A DNA stretch of 64,000 nt, taken from positions 157,823,001 to 157,887,000 of the forward strand of contig NC_081295.1 of the NCBI RefSeq assembly GCF_030435805.1. The letters run 5' to 3'. Below the pieces are notes generated by a model. It did not search any database and was not told where the DNA came from. It saw only the letters and a list, made by a program, of their open reading frames with translations. This document shows, one piece after another, positions 11,401 through 23,370 of the stretch (position 1 is the stretch's first letter; the number at the start of each line of letters is the position of its first letter). The translations under genes and the position numbers were made by a program. The stretch comes from Mustela lutreola (Eukaryota; Chordata; Mammalia; Carnivora; Mustelidae).

Positions 11401-11702
11401 GGATAAAAGAAACAAAATATTTTTTAAGGGTTTTAGGAACTCTGTGCCAGGAATAGGGATGAGGATTAAATATATATTTCTTATGATTCACAATATCACA
11501 GAAACTCCAAGTGATGTTCCACTCCGTCACTGACGCTTTCTTAAGCTGTGCACTGAAACATAACTCTACCTTTCTGGTTTGCTAATATTTTACTGGAATT
11601 TTTGGACATTTTAGCTCAAATCCCTATTGGAAGGGTAAATAAGACAGCAAATGAACAAATGAAAAAAACTTGAAGAAAATTCCACATGTGCTTAATCCTT
11701 GT

Positions 11703-12082
11703 TATGGGCTAAATTGTGTCCCTCCAAAATGCAAATGTTGAAGTCCTAACCTCCAGTACTTCAGAGTGTGACTGTCCTTAGAAATAGGCTCGTTAAAGAT
11801 GTAATTAGGTTAAAGTTAGCTCATGAGGGTGGGCCTTAATCCAATGTAACTGGTGTCCTTATAAGAGATGACCACACAGAGACCCTAAGGAAAGACCATA
11901 GGCAGACCGCGGAAGAGGCTGGCCATCCACGAGCCAAGGAGCCAAACCGTAGCAATGACCCAGCCCAGACCTGACTGCAGACTACAGAGCTCAAGAGTTG
12001 TGGTGAGAAAACACATTTCTGCTGCTTCAGCCATCCCTTCTGGGGGACTTTGTTATGGCAGCCCAAGAAAGCTGATGCAATT
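11703..12082 (+). mobile_element. MaLR LTR fossil (MLT1/MST type)
   Basis: Starts TGTTATGGGCTAAATTGTGT, continues ttgaagtcctaacctccagt and ggtgtccttataagag, and ends tttgttatggcagcccaaga. Typical ERVL-MaLR solo LTR; ends nearly complete. Confidence 0.85.
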
Positions 12083-12107
12083 TTAGACCCTATCCAGGAG
12101 GCAATTT

Positions 12108-12214
12108 TCTCTTGATTTGACAGACAGACACCGAGCAAGAGAGGAAACACAAGCAGAGGGAGAAGGGGAAGCGGGCTCCCTGCTCAGCAAGCATGTGGGG
12201 CTCGAGCCCCCAGG
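12108..12214 (-). mobile_element. Truncated Can-SINE
   Basis: SINE body without the head, flanked by aggaggcaatttt / aggaagcaattt. Confidence 0.7.
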
Positions 12215-12529
12215 AAGCAATTTCTAAAAAATAACCCATGTTATTGTTACCTCTCTCTTCACATGCCAGGGTAAGAGTTTACATTTCTTGGACATGTATG
12301 GGAGTCGCACCAGTTCCCACTTTCTTCTGGCTGACATTCTGCACTGAGGGCTTGGAAAGCTGCAAGCGTGTTTCCCAGAACCCCTTTTACCTAAGGCTCT
12401 TGATACAAAGGGTATTCAAACATTTACTAAACACACTGCTAATAGATTTACAAAACAGGGTATTATCCTGCGGATGCTGGCAATTCCCTGTTGGACTAGC
12501 AAGACTATGGCCATGAGCTTTCTGCAGCA

Positions 12530-13150
12530 GCTCCGGGTCAGCACTCCCCGGCCCAGACAGCCGGATGCAAGAGGACTCCCGGCTGCTGGGAAAGAGACGA
12601 GAAGGCAGGGGGGTCCACGCTCAGAGACCTACACCCGCAGCTCTTCTTTGCTCCTGCTTTTACTGGTCCTTCCCGAGAGTCACAGATCCTCATCACTTTC
12701 TCAAGCGAGGATGTGGGATAAGGGGTCTTATTGGACTAGGAGGATCTGCTTACAGGAAACACCATACGCTGATCAGCCAGTTCTAAGAGCTCTGCTGAGC
12801 ACAGCCTCGGGGCAATGCGAGGGCAGCTGTTCCGGCTAAGAAGGCTCCCGAGGGCAACTCCGCGCAGCATTCCAAAGCCCCCCCTCCTCGGAAACCTTCC
12901 CCCGCCCCCAGCGGCCTCCCCCGTTACTTTTTAGCGAGCCAGGTATTGTGGCGGAGCTTAACGCTCTGCATTAACCCCAGCATGCCCGTGTGGCCGGCTC
13001 CCTCTGTAAATAGGAGGGAGTTGGAGAAAGCAGTCTGCCAAGCTCACCCTCGCGTCCCCCAGACCACAGGGACGGGGCGCGCCGGGCACCCCGCAGCGGC
13101 ACTGCCAAACCCCCTTGCAGATCGCTTGTCGCACCGTATGTTTTAGATCC
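12530..13150. promoter_or_regulatory. GC-rich block, weak CpG island
   Basis: Moderately CpG-rich sequence with no tRNA and no recognised coding frame. It is the only GC-rich block in the 7.1-19.7 kb stretch. Confidence 0.4.
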
Positions 13151-13433
13151 GGGACAGCGCGAACACGGGCCGACAGACACTGTCTGGAGTTGGAGTTACA
13201 CTTGAAGGTCTGGGTTAAAGTCTGTTTCTCAATCACTTCTGACTTCCTACTAACCCACTGACTGTTTTTATATCCTTCCCGCTTAAATATTCCAAGCGCT
13301 TCCTGTTTCCTACACGGAACTCAGAATTGTGCTTCAGATTAAGAAACACCAAAATAAATGCTGACAGTAATGAGTTTAACCTACTGAATACAAAAACAAC
13401 CAATCAATGAGTCCATACAAAGAAACCAGTCAT

Positions 13434-13620
13434 GGGGCGCCTGGGTGGCTCAGTGGGTTAAGCGGCTGCCTTCCAGTCACGTCGTGGTGTCCAGCCCTGC
13501 ATCAGGCTCCCTGTTCAGCGGAGAACCTACTTCCCCCTCTCCCTCTGCCTGCTGCTCTGCCTACTTGTGCTCTCTCTATCTCTGACAATAGATAAATAAA
13601 ATCTTTAAAACAAACAAACA
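13434..13620 (+). mobile_element. Can-SINE
   Basis: Full copy from GGGGCGCCTGGGTGGCTCAG to AAATAAAATCTTTAAAAC. Flanked by aaagaaac on both sides. Confidence 0.94.
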
Positions 13621-13639
13621 AAAAAGAAACAAGTGAACG

Positions 13640-14150
13640 AAGAAGAAAGATATTCTTCTTAAAATAAAAAGTCAAATGATAAATGTAGAAAGAATGATAT
13701 TTAGAAAATCACCACTTGGAAATCACTAAATTAATAATTGATTTAAGCAAGGATCATCAATGAATGGTAAATAGGTAAATGTTGAATGAGAAGAGGATAT
13801 TTACATAGTCTCAAGGTATCTCCTCACAAGATAGTTAACTACAATAATAATAAAGGAATTATGAAGAAACCTGGCAGACATCATCATAAGCAAATGATCA
13901 AAATTAACATCACCAGTAATGGGACAACTGACATTGTATGTCTACTGAGATGATGCACTGAAAAAGCACAGTGACAGTTGTTTTGTATTCCCATCCAAAA
14001 TACATAGCCTGAATTAACTGTGAGTAGATAGCAGACTAAGCCAAATTATGGAATATTTTACAAAATAACTGGTCTGTACTCTTCAAAAATGCCAATGTCA
14101 TAAAAAGAAAGCCCATGGATGCAAGGAGATGAAAGAGAATGACAGTTGAA
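13640..14150 (+). mobile_element. Old L1M-type 3' region
   Basis: The block tattttacaaaataactggtctgtactcttcaaaaatgccaatgtcat is characteristic of old L1 3' UTRs. Diverged; limits vague. Confidence 0.5.
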
Positions 14151-14575
14151 TTCAGCACACAGTCAAAAATTTTCTTTTGCTAAAAAGGCACTGTAGGCAG
14201 AAGAGAGAACTCTGACATAGACCCTCACCTCTATGGTTAACTAATCTTCAACAAAGCAGAAAAGAATGTCCAATGGAAAAAAGTCTCTTCAACAAATGGT
14301 GTTGGGAAAATTGGACAGCCACATGCAGGAAAGAGAAACTGGACCATTTCCTTACACCGCACACGAAAAGAGACTCAAAATGGATAAAGGACCTCAATGC
14401 GAGAAAGGAATCCATCAAAATCCTTGAGGAGAACACAGGCAGCAACCTCTTCTACCTCAGCCGCAGCAGCTTTTTCCTGGAAACATCGCCAAAGGCAAGG
14501 GAAGCAAAGGCAAAAATGAACTACTGGGACTTCACCAGGATCAAAAGCTCTTGCACAGCAAAGGAAAGTTAAAAA

Positions 14576-14582
<7 letters not shown>

Positions 14583-14617
<35 letters not shown>
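14583..14617. repeat. (GA)n microsatellite in L1
   Basis: About 17 GA units directly after an A-run, within the L1 ORF2 remnant. Confidence 0.9.
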
Positions 14618-14625
<8 letters not shown>

Positions 14626-15194
14626 CAGATTGGGAGAAGATATTTGCAAATAACATATCAGATAAAGCTCTAGTACCCCAAATCTGTAAAGAACTTATCA
14701 AACTCAACATCCAAAGAACAAAAAATCCAATCAAGAAATGGGCAGAAGACATGAACAGACATTTCTCCAAAGAAGACACCCAGATGGCTAACAGACACAT
14801 GAAAAATTGCTCCACATCACTCGGCATCAGGGAAATACAAAGCAAAACCACGAAGAGATCCCACCTCACACCAGTCAGAATGGCTAAAATTAACAAGTCA
14901 GGAAATGACAGATGCTGGCGAGGCTGCAGAGAAAGGGGAACCATTCTATGCTGTTGGTGGGAATGCAAGCTGGTGCAGCCACTCTGGAAAACAGTATGGA
15001 GGTTCCTCAAAAAGTTGAAAACAGAGCTACCCTATGACCCAGCAATCAAATTACTGGATATTTACCTTAAAGATACAAATGTAGGGATCCAAAGGGGCAC
15101 ATGCACCCGAATCTTTATAGCAGCAATGTCCACAATAGCCAAACCATGGAAAGAACCTAGATGTCCATCAACAGATGAATGGATAAAGAAGATG

Positions 15195-15310
15195 TATAAA
15201 CAATGTATATACATATATGTATGTATATACAATGTATATACATGTATGTATATATATACAATGTATATACATGTATGTATATATATACACAATGGAATGT
15301 ATATACAATG
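15195..15310. repeat. TA-rich tandem array in L1
   Basis: Several copies of a unit of roughly 30 bp around acaatgtatatacatgtatg, sitting where the L1 ORF2 consensus has a short TATATATA. Confidence 0.85.
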
Positions 15311-16003
15311 GAATACTACGCAGCCATCAAAAAACCCCAAAATCTTGCCATTTGCAACAACGTGGATGGAACCAGAGGATGTTATTCTAAGCGAAATCAG
15401 TTGATCAGAGAAAGATAATTATCAAATGATCTCACTGATAAGAGGAATTTGAGAAACAAGACAGAGGATCATGGGGTTAGGGAGTGAAAAATGAAAGAAG
15501 ATGAAACCAGAAAGGAAGACAAGCCATAAGAGACTCTTAATGTCAGGAAACAAACTGAGGGCTGCTGAAGGGGAGCGGGGTAGGAAGGATAGAGTGGCTT
15601 TGTGATGGACATTGGGGAGGGTGTGTGCTATGGTGAGTGCTGTTAAGTGTGTAGTACTGATGAGTCACTGACCTGAAACAATAATAAATTATATGTTAAT
15701 TTAAAAAAAAAGAAAGTGATTGAACTTTTGGTTGAGTTTGAGGAGATGGCAAATCTCCATTAAGGCACCTTAGATAAACCCTCTTGGAACTCAAAAACTA
15801 AAACAAAACAAAATAAAACAAAACTTAGAAAAGTTCACTTCTAAATTCTTTTACATCAATAGTTAGGAAGATCCAAGAAGAAACAGAATGGAGAGTTTAA
15901 ATTTCCAAAGAGAACTTCCCATTAGCACAAATGAATGTTCAGGACTACATCAGTGAGTTCACCCATTTAAGCAGAGAGAGAAAGAGAAAAGGATTGTTAT
16001 AAT

Positions 16004-16005
<2 letters not shown>

Positions 16006-16056
<51 letters not shown>

Positions 16057-16068
16057 TGTTATATATAT
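16006..16068. repeat. (TA)n microsatellite
   Basis: About 22 TA units followed by imperfect TA-rich sequence and a repeated attgttataa motif. Confidence 0.92.
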
Positions 16069-16334
16069 AATTGTTATAATAGGATTGTTATAATTAAGCA
16101 GAGGGAATGGATCTATCTACTGATTTTTCTGCCAAAGATCACTCTAACAACATCTTGGGAAGGAGTCATTTTCAAGCAATACCTCCCTGGGAGCTATAGA
16201 AACAGGCTTTCTCAATCTAGGGAATTTTCTCCTTAAAACTTAATGCCAACTCCCCTTATTTCTTATACTTCTGCTTTCTGCACCTCTGTTATACTGCTTA
16301 AAATCTTTTTAAAAAATATTTTTATTTACTTGTT

Positions 16335-16520
16335 TTTTAAAAGATTTTATTTGACAAAGAGAGACACAGTGAGAGAGGGAATACAAGCAGGGGGAGTAGG
16401 AGAGGGAGAATTAGGCTTCGAGTTGAGCAAGGAGCCTGATGCGGAGCTCAAACCCAGGACCCTGGGATCATGACCTGAGTTAAAGGCAGACATTTAACGA
16501 CTGAGCAACCCAGGTGCCCC
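16335..16520 (-). mobile_element. Can-SINE
   Basis: Flanked by aaaatctttttaaa at both ends. Confidence 0.9.
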
Positions 16521-16761
16521 AATAAAATCTTTTTAAATTTTTAAATCTATTTTCCAAAAAGAAAACAATAAATAACTTAGGAAAATAAATCTGAAATTTC
16601 ACATTTTTCAGAATGATTATGTGTTCATGTTGACTCACATACACTGTGATTGCTCTTAGTATAAAATTAAAACACCCCAACATGGCAGATAAAAGCCTCT
16701 CATGGGTTAACTGTATCCTTTTCCTGCCTCATTTCTCATCCTCCCTGTGTGCATCTTTTTA

Positions 16762-16975
16762 AAAAAATTTTTTTTAGAATTTACTTACTTATTGGACAGG
16801 GACTGAGACCGCGAGAGGTGAAATACAAGCAGGGGGAGGGGGAGAGGGAGAAGCTGACTCCCCGCTGAGCAGAGGGCTCCATGTGAGGCTCGATGTGGGG
16901 CTTGATCCCAGGGTTCTGGGATCAGGGGCTTGAGCCGAAGGCAGACACTTAACGACTGGGCCCCCCAGGCGCCCC
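16762..16975 (-). mobile_element. Can-SINE
   Basis: Flanked by ctgtgtgcatctttt at left (16745-16759) and right (16978-16992). Confidence 0.92.
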
Positions 16976-17851
16976 AGCCTGTGTGCATCTTTTCTGCTCT
17001 AGCTGTGCTGGCTTTCCTTCAGTCCTATGCACTTTGCCTGGTTTCCTCTGCCTGGATGACTCTATGCTTTACCTCTCTTTCCTACATAATTCTTCGTTTA
17101 CTTTCCAACTCAAGTCTCCTTCTCTGAATTCCCTGAGTAAATGACATCTCTTGCATATGTTCTCCTAAATCTTCATCATTATTTTTGAAGCATTTATCAT
17201 AGCTACATGATATTTTCTTTCTCTTAGTGATCATGTAATTGATTCCATCTCCTCCTCCTTCCCCACTATGCTCTTATCTCCTTAGAGATAGAAGATTTAA
17301 TTTACATTTAATTCAATGGTTCATAAGCACCCAAGAACGTAGGAGATCCGTGAACATCTTCTTTTTTTAAAAAATTTCAATTCAATTAGTTAACATATAA
17401 TGTATTATTTGTTTCAGGGGTACAGGTCTGTGACTCATCAGTCTTATACAATACCCAGTGCTCATTACAACAAATACCCTCCCCACGGCCATCACCCAGT
17501 GACCCCATCCCTCCACCCCTCTCCCCTCCAGCAAACCTCAGTTTATTTCCTACAGTTCAGTCTCTTATGGTTTGTCTCCCTCTCTGGGTTCGTCTTGTTT
17601 TATTTTATTTTTTTTATTAAATTTATTTTTTAATAAACATATAATGTATTTTTATCCCCAGGGGTACAGGTCTGTGAATCGCCAGGTTTACACATTTCAC
17701 AGCACTCACCATAGCACATACCTTCCCCAATGTCCATATCCCCACCATCCTCTCCAGGCCCCTCTCCCCGAAGCAACCCTCAGTCTGTTATTTGAGATTG
17801 AGTCTTTTATGGTTTGTCTCCCTCCCAATCCCACCTTCTTTGATTTTTTCT

Positions 17852-17882
<31 letters not shown>

Positions 17883-18074
17883 TTTTTTAAATATATTTTA
17901 TTTATTTGACAGAGAGCGAGAGATCACAAGTAGGCAGAGCAGCAGGCAGAGAGAAAGGGGGAAGCAGGCTCCCTGCCAAGCAGAGAGCTGGATGTGGGGC
18001 TCCATCCCAGGACCCTGGGATCATGACCCGAGCTGAAGGCAGAGGCTTAACCCACTGAGCCACCCAGGCGCCCC
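17883..18074 (-). mobile_element. Can-SINE in the inner L1
   Basis: Full SINE with head CCACCCAGGCGCCCC at its right end and a TA-rich tail at left. Confidence 0.93.
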
Positions 18075-18090
18075 AAAATATATATATATT

Positions 18091-18281
18091 TTTAAAGATT
18101 TTATTTATTTATTTGACAGAGAGAGATCACAAGCAGACGGAGAGGCAGGCAGAAAGGGAGATAGAGAAAAGCAGGCTCCCTGCTGAGCAGAGAGCCTGAT
18201 GTGGGACTCGATCCCAGAACCCTGAGATCATGACCTGAGTGGAAGGCAGCGGCTTAATCCACTGAGCCACCCAGGTGCCCC
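18091..18281 (-). mobile_element. Second Can-SINE in the inner L1
   Basis: Abuts the preceding SINE with only a short TA-rich tract between; same orientation. Confidence 0.93.
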
Positions 18282-19044
18282 ATTTTTTCTTTTCCTACCC
18301 CCTAAACCCCCCCACATTGCATCTCCACTTCTTCATATCAGGAAGATCATATGATATTTGTCTTTCTCCAATTGACTTATTTTGCTAAGCATAATCCCCT
18401 CTAGTTCCATCCCGTCTTGTTTTATTTTTTCCTCTCTTCCCCATGATCTTCTGTTTTGTTTCTTAAATTCCACATTATCACTGAGATCCTATGATAATTC
18501 TTTCTCTGTTTAACTTATTTCACATAGCATTATACCCTCTAGTTCCATCCACATTATTGTAAATGGCAGTATTTCATTTTTATGGCTGAGTAATATTCCA
18601 TTTTATATATATACCACGTCTTCTTTGTCCACTCATCTGTCAATGGAGATCTGGGCTCTTTCCATACTTTGGCTATTGTGGGCATTGCTGCTATGAACAT
18701 TGGGGTGCAGGTGTCCCTTCGGATCCCTACATTTGTATCTTTAGGGTAAATACCCAGTAGTGAGATAGCTGGGTCGTAGGATAGCTCAATTTTCAACTTT
18801 TTGAGGAACCTCCATGCTGTTTTCCAGAGTGGCTGCACCAGTTTGCATTCCCAGGTCAGTGAACATCTTGAAAGAATATACAAAATTTATCCGTATGCCT
18901 GTTGGCTTTTTGCTTTTAGTGGTGGTTATAACCAAATTTTCATCAGATAATCTAATGAGTTCATGTGCCATACAATTTTAGGAACCATTATTCTAAACCA
19001 TATGGATACTGTTTGATTTTATAAATAAAATTATTTGAAATGCA

Positions 19045-19262
19045 AGACCATGACTCTGAACTGAGAAATATTAGGTTAAGACCCTAGCTTGATTATTTGT
19101 TTACTAGCTGTGATTTGGGCAAGTTACTTCTCTTCTCTCTGATTCTCTTTTGTTATTCATAAAACGTGAATAATGCTTACTTTTATGGGTATTTCTTAGG
19201 GATTTTAAAGGTATGTGAGAAAAATACACAAAGTGAAAAATAGTGTTCAATAAATTGTAACC
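19045..19262 (+). mobile_element. MIR SINE
   Basis: ttactagctgtgatttgggcaagttacttctctt through to gttcaataaatt is the core of the ancient mammalian MIR. Confidence 0.8.
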
Positions 19263-19323
19263 GTGCAGGAGGTAATAAGTAAAATGGCTTGGATTTGGAT
19301 AACCAGCAGAATATATATGTATA

Positions 19324-19508
19324 TAAAGATTTTATTTATTATTTATTTGACAGCGATAACAAGTAGGCAGAGAGGCAGGAAGAGAGAGAGGAAGGGAAGC
19401 AGGCTCGCCGCCGAGCAGAGCCCGATGTGAGGCTCGATCCCAGGACCCCGGGACCACGACCCGAGTGGAAGGCAGAGGCTTTAACCCACTGAGCCACCCA
19501 GGTGCCCC
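19324..19508 (-). mobile_element. Can-SINE
   Basis: Flanked by ccagcagaatata at left and right. Confidence 0.94.
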
Positions 19509-19754
19509 CAGCAGAATATACTTTTAAATGGCTTGAATTAAAATTTTCCGTTTTATTTTAGAAATTCTGTCTACGACGGATCTTGAACACCCAAGTAGCT
19601 CAATCCACAGCAAAAACCTGCAAGTCACGTGGAGAGGCAGAGTCATGGCGAATGCAGGTGTCTGGAGAGGCTGCAGGGATCAGAGCTCCCAAGCAGGAGA
19701 TTCGACACTGAGATGGAAGCTGGTTTCGGACTAAAAAATGCGAATTGCCAGAAC

Positions 19755-19758
19755 AAAA
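19755..19758 (-). terminator. Pol III terminator of tRNA-Thr-CGT
   Basis: TTTT on the minus strand, starting about 10 nt past the tRNA 3' end. Confidence 0.8.
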
Positions 19759-19768
19759 CGAACTGGAA

Positions 19769-19842
19769 AGGCCCCGCTGGGAGTCGAACCCAGGATCTCC
19801 TGTTTACGAGACAGGCGCTTTAGCCAACTAAGCCACGGAGCC
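19769..19842 (-). tRNA. TRT-CGT: tRNA-Thr (anticodon CGT)
   Basis: A 74-nt cytosolic threonine tRNA that decodes ACG. The acceptor GGCTCCG/CGGGGCC pairs, the D arm begins TGGCTTAGTTGG (a good A box), and the anticodon stem CTGTC/GACAG-type pairing encloses the loop TCGTAAA with anticodon CGT. The T loop TTCGACTC gives a B box close to consensus. A T4 terminator follows 10 nt downstream. The sequence is very close to mammalian tRNA-Thr-CGT as I know it. A CpG island adjoins its upstream side from about 19840. Confidence 0.96.
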
Positions 19843-20520
19843 AGCCGCACAGACAGCGCAGGTGCTTTTCTGATCACTGTGTCCTCGATTAGGCGCACGG
19901 CCGCGCCGCCCCCGTGCGCATCCGCGCGAGCCCCTAGGCGTGGGCAGCCCGGCCGGAGCCGAAGGCGCGCGGAGGGGGCGCGGGAGCCCGAGGTCGGCGT
20001 GCACGGCAGGACGCATGCGTGCGCTCTCCGCCCCGGGCACCGCCTGCGCCCCCGCGGAACGGGAAAGGGAGGAGCGGTGCTCGGGCGTTGTGCGCAGGCC
20101 CGGGCTTCTGCCGGGGACACCGCGCAGCTCTGGGACGCGCGCGCTGGCGGCGGTAACGGGCCGCTCTAGCGAAGGCTGTCCTTCCAGCTTTCCCCCAGGA
20201 CGGCGCTTCGGGCTGCTGCAGGAGCGCGCACCTGTGCCCTGAATCCAAAGCCAACCCCAGCGCCCCAGACTCCTAGCGCCTTCCAGAAGGCTTGGCCTGA
20301 GGACGCAGCGGCGATAGCCGCAGAAGGCGGCTCGCTCCGGGGTCACTGACCCTCCCGGTGCTTCGGCCTCCAGGTCCTGGTCACCCCCTGGGACCAGGAC
20401 CACGGTGCACAGGTGGACGCACGGCTCGCGGCGGCGGCCGAGCAGATGCCTCGCTCTCCACTTAGTGTTGCTGTTTGCACAGGCTGCTCTCCTGCATTCC
20501 CCCCGGGGAGCCTCAACTTG
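19840..20520. promoter_or_regulatory. CpG island upstream of tRNA-Thr-CGT
   Basis: About 680 bp rich in CpG directly on the upstream side of the tRNA. Overlapping long frames on both strands have no recognised homology. Confidence 0.75.
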
Positions 20521-20875
20521 GAGAGCTACATACAATCACCTGACTGTCCAGTCCCTACACGAAGCATTCATTCTTCAGTGATCGCACCCTGGGTTTCCGC
20601 CTTTGATTAGGACAAGGGCCTCACCGTCTACCGGGCTCCCATCGCCCAGAGAAATTTGGTGTTGACACTAGCAAAGCCAGAAGCAGCTCTGGGATGCCGA
20701 GACCTTGGAATCGCTGTCTTTTTAACTCCTTCCTGAGCCAAGGGTTCTGGCGCTGCTGTTTTCCGTCCACCCAGAATGCCTTGCAGTGAGGAGAAACTTA
20801 GTTTCTTGCAAACCAGGATGGCCACTTTTAAAAATTTAATTTATGTTAGCAAACTTCTGTGACTAGGGACTAGGG

Positions 20876-20917
20876 AGACATTACTACTCCATTTTCTGTG
20901 TATTTACCGAGTGTGAA
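20876..20917 (+). repeat. 42-bp direct repeat, copy 1
   Basis: Identical over 42 bp (begins agacattactactcc, ends gagtgtgaa) to 21679-21720; the flanks differ completely. Confidence 0.95.
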
Positions 20918-21177
20918 AACAGCACGCCCAAACCATAGTGAACCAGGGATCATGGCGTTACTGAATTCTAACTGGCCACACCGTTTAAGGTAAGGTCTGA
21001 GTAAGTTTCCATCACAGAAGTGCAGCTGAGGAGCCAACATGTGCAGTGAACCGCTGCCCAACATGAGCCGCAGCCTGGAGAGCCTACTGTGTGTCAGAGC
21101 TAACAGTTTGAAGCATACAACTAGGTTCAAGACGGCCACAGATGACAGAAACAAATGTTCATACAGTTTTTAAGTAG

Positions 21178-21375
21178 GGTGCCCGGTGGCTGTTTAACCG
21201 CTGCCTTCTGCTCAGGTCATGATGGCAAAGCCCTGTGATCAAGCCCCCATTGGGTTCCCTGCTCAGCAGAGAACCTGCTCTTCCCTATCCCTCTGCCTGC
21301 TGCTCTGCCTACTTACGCACGCGCTGTCAAATAAATAAATAAAATCTAAAAAAAAAAAAAATAAATAAAAGAAAT
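21178..21375 (+). mobile_element. Can-SINE, diverged
   Basis: Head GGGTGCCCGGTGGCTG with a small internal deletion; ends aaataaataaataaaatct plus A-rich tail. Confidence 0.9.
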
Positions 21376-21678
21376 ACAAGACAATAGATGAGCAGTTAAT
21401 ATGGGCTGGTAATACAGACTGGTAATACAGCCCATAGTACAGTACTCTGTACTGTGTCCATAGCTCAGTACATTTGGGGGGCATTTCCCTTTATTAGAGT
21501 TTTTCTAGCAAAATGTCATATATTATAAATTATACAAGTAGCACTTGAAAACATCTTTAATACTTTCAAGTTAGTTCCAGTTATTTAACCAAAACAGGAA
21601 TCTGTGCCAAGCTGTAATGAAATAAATCTGACCATGGCCCAAGAGTAGGAAGGTGTGGAAGGTGCTCTAAAAAGAGGC

Positions 21679-21720
21679 AGACATTACTACTCCATTTTCT
21701 GTGTATTTACCGAGTGTGAA
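21679..21720 (+). repeat. 42-bp direct repeat, copy 2
   Basis: Second copy, 803 bp from the first. Not part of any repeat family I recognise. Confidence 0.95.
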
Positions 21721-21790
21721 CCCAGGATCTGCCAGAAACAGACTTGCGGGAAAGGAATGTGTAAGGAGCTGAAACAGCGAATAACCTGGG

Positions 21791-21812
21791 GGGGGGGGGG
21801 TGGTGGTGGTGG
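21791..21812. repeat. G-run and (TGG)n
   Basis: Twelve or so G followed by TGGTGGTGGTGG. Confidence 0.85.
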
Positions 21813-21965
21813 AATCTGATATAAAACTGCTTGATTAACATGAGACCAAAATAGTGAAAGGAGAGGCCTGAGTGTGGATACAGGAAAGCGATTTTTCACA
21901 ACTGACCCTCAGTGAACGCTTCCTCTGTTGAGAATAAGGCGAGTCAACATACTAGAGCTAACAGG

Positions 21966-22250
21966 TGTTATCAGTTGAATTCTGTCCTCCTAAACATTTG
22001 TATGTTGACGGCCTGACCCCTGGGATAAGTAGTTTAAGATCGAGTCATCCTGGAGTAGGGGGGCCTCGAGCAGAGGAAACATCCTGCCTAGCCCCGACCC
22101 CGGGTCTGTAGTCTCCAGAACTGTGAGATAACACACTCCCATTCCTGATGCCTTGTAGTTTGCCCTATTTGGTTATAACCATCCTAGCCATCAGCCTCTG
22201 AAGAAGTAAGTTTTTTCCCCCTACATTTTGCCCCAAACGTAACCGAAATA
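21966..22250 (+). mobile_element. MaLR LTR fossil, shortened
   Basis: gttatcagttgaattctgtcctcctaaac at the start and gtctccagaactgtgagata further on match MLT1-type LTRs with a large internal gap. Confidence 0.7.
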
Positions 22251-22259
22251 AATTTATTT

Positions 22260-23085
22260 TAAAAGGGAACTAGTGAACAGAGGGTGATGGGAGGAACGTG
22301 TGAAAGGTTTCTATACCCTAGGTAAAAAGCTGAACAAAAGCTAAAGTTCAAAGGCGAAAAGAATAGGAAAGTAAGAAAGTGACGGAAGAAGGAAGAAAGG
22401 GAGGGAGGGCGGGAGAAAGCACAGGTGCATGTCTCATCAGCCATCCGGTCCGGCGCTCCTGGAAACCAGAGGCCGGGAGAGCGTGGAAATAAATAGGGCC
22501 ACTGAGAACGGAAATACTGACACACATATGGGAGGAAGACGGCTACAGCCTGGGAAGGAAAAATTACGAACGGGGTAGCGTGGAAGCCGGAAGGCAGGAG
22601 AATCAAACAGGAAGAACGGGGTGAGGGGCCATCACTGGGGGAGTTAAAGCAAAGGCTGAGCCAGGAGCACACAGCGGCCCGAGCCTCGGGGGGCTGAAGA
22701 CGGGGAGGTGAAAGAATGGGGCAAGCGGGTGAGTGAGACGGAGACTGAGGCAGCAGTTACTTCTGCACTGGGGGCTGAGGGCGGCCGCGGGTGGGGGGGT
22801 GGGGGGCACGCTGCAGAGGGATGCAGCCCGGGCTGGTGCGGCTGGTGGCCTCAGGGACTGAGTGCGCTCAGTTATTGGGTCAGTACACACAGACTTCTAG
22901 TACAGGAAGGCCGTGATAGATCCCCCCCCCCCCCGTTTCTATTTACTGACAAATGCTAGCCTCTTATAAACTTTGGTCCTACTTCATGGGAGAATCTTAT
23001 AATTCTGACCTTATTTTTTCCAGATTTAAGACGAGTGACTTTATGAAAACAGAAATCGGATGATTTACACTTAGAGTGGGTTTCC
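22260..23085. other. Low-complexity and GC-rich sequence, no gene
   Basis: Purine-rich plus strand (22330-22750), then a GC-rich patch at 22740-22860 with a poly-C run at 22922-22934. I see no gene or named repeat. Confidence 0.4.
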
Positions 23086-23089
23086 CATC

Positions 23090-23260
23090 AATACCACTAG
23101 AAACTAAGAGAGCAACAATAGACAAATGATGGAATAATACGATTACAGTGCTGAGGGAAGATAACTCTGAGATTAAAATTCTTTATCCAGCTAAATTATT
23201 CAAGAATAAGGATTAAATAAAGACCTTTAAAATGTGTTATTAACTAAGATCTTAGTTGAG
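23090..23260 (+). mobile_element. Old L1 ORF1 fragment
   Basis: attctttatccagctaaatta and attcaagaataag match the end of the L1 ORF1 coding region. Confidence 0.55.
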
Positions 23261-23370
23261 ATCAATGTGAAGTAATTAATTCGAGGGAAAAGGGAATTGA
23301 GCAAGAAGTAGTGAGATGTGAAAAGCAGTGGTGAACTAAATAGACAGGAAGTTTGTAGCTAGACTTTTTT

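Larger units (their letters stand above)
14219..15712 (+). mobile_element. 5'-truncated carnivore L1 (end of ORF2 and 3' UTR)
   Basis: Translates to the ORF2 C-terminal region (e.g. [20 protein letters not shown], then [20 protein letters not shown]) and runs through the 3' UTR to a short A tail at 15702. A (GA)n expansion at 14583-14617 and a TA-rich tandem array at 15195-15310 interrupt it. No clear target duplication found. Confidence 0.9.
17607..18413 (-). mobile_element. Inner L1 nested in L1
   Basis: A short 3' L1 piece with its own 15-bp target duplication, gtcttgttttatttt, at 17592-17606 and 18414-18428. Two SINEs have inserted into it in turn. Confidence 0.87.
17361..18858 (-). mobile_element. 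5'-truncated L1, antisense, carrying a nested L1
   Basis: Flanked by gtgaacatctt at 17350-17360 and 18859-18869. The 3' UTR lies at left and the ORF2 C-terminal part at right (reverse reads [20 protein letters not shown]). A second L1 at 17607-18413 splits it. Confidence 0.88.

Noticed and set aside
15195-15310. Regular repeats as a CRISPR-like array
   Set aside because: Eukaryotic TA-rich tandem repeat inside L1; no distinct spacers.
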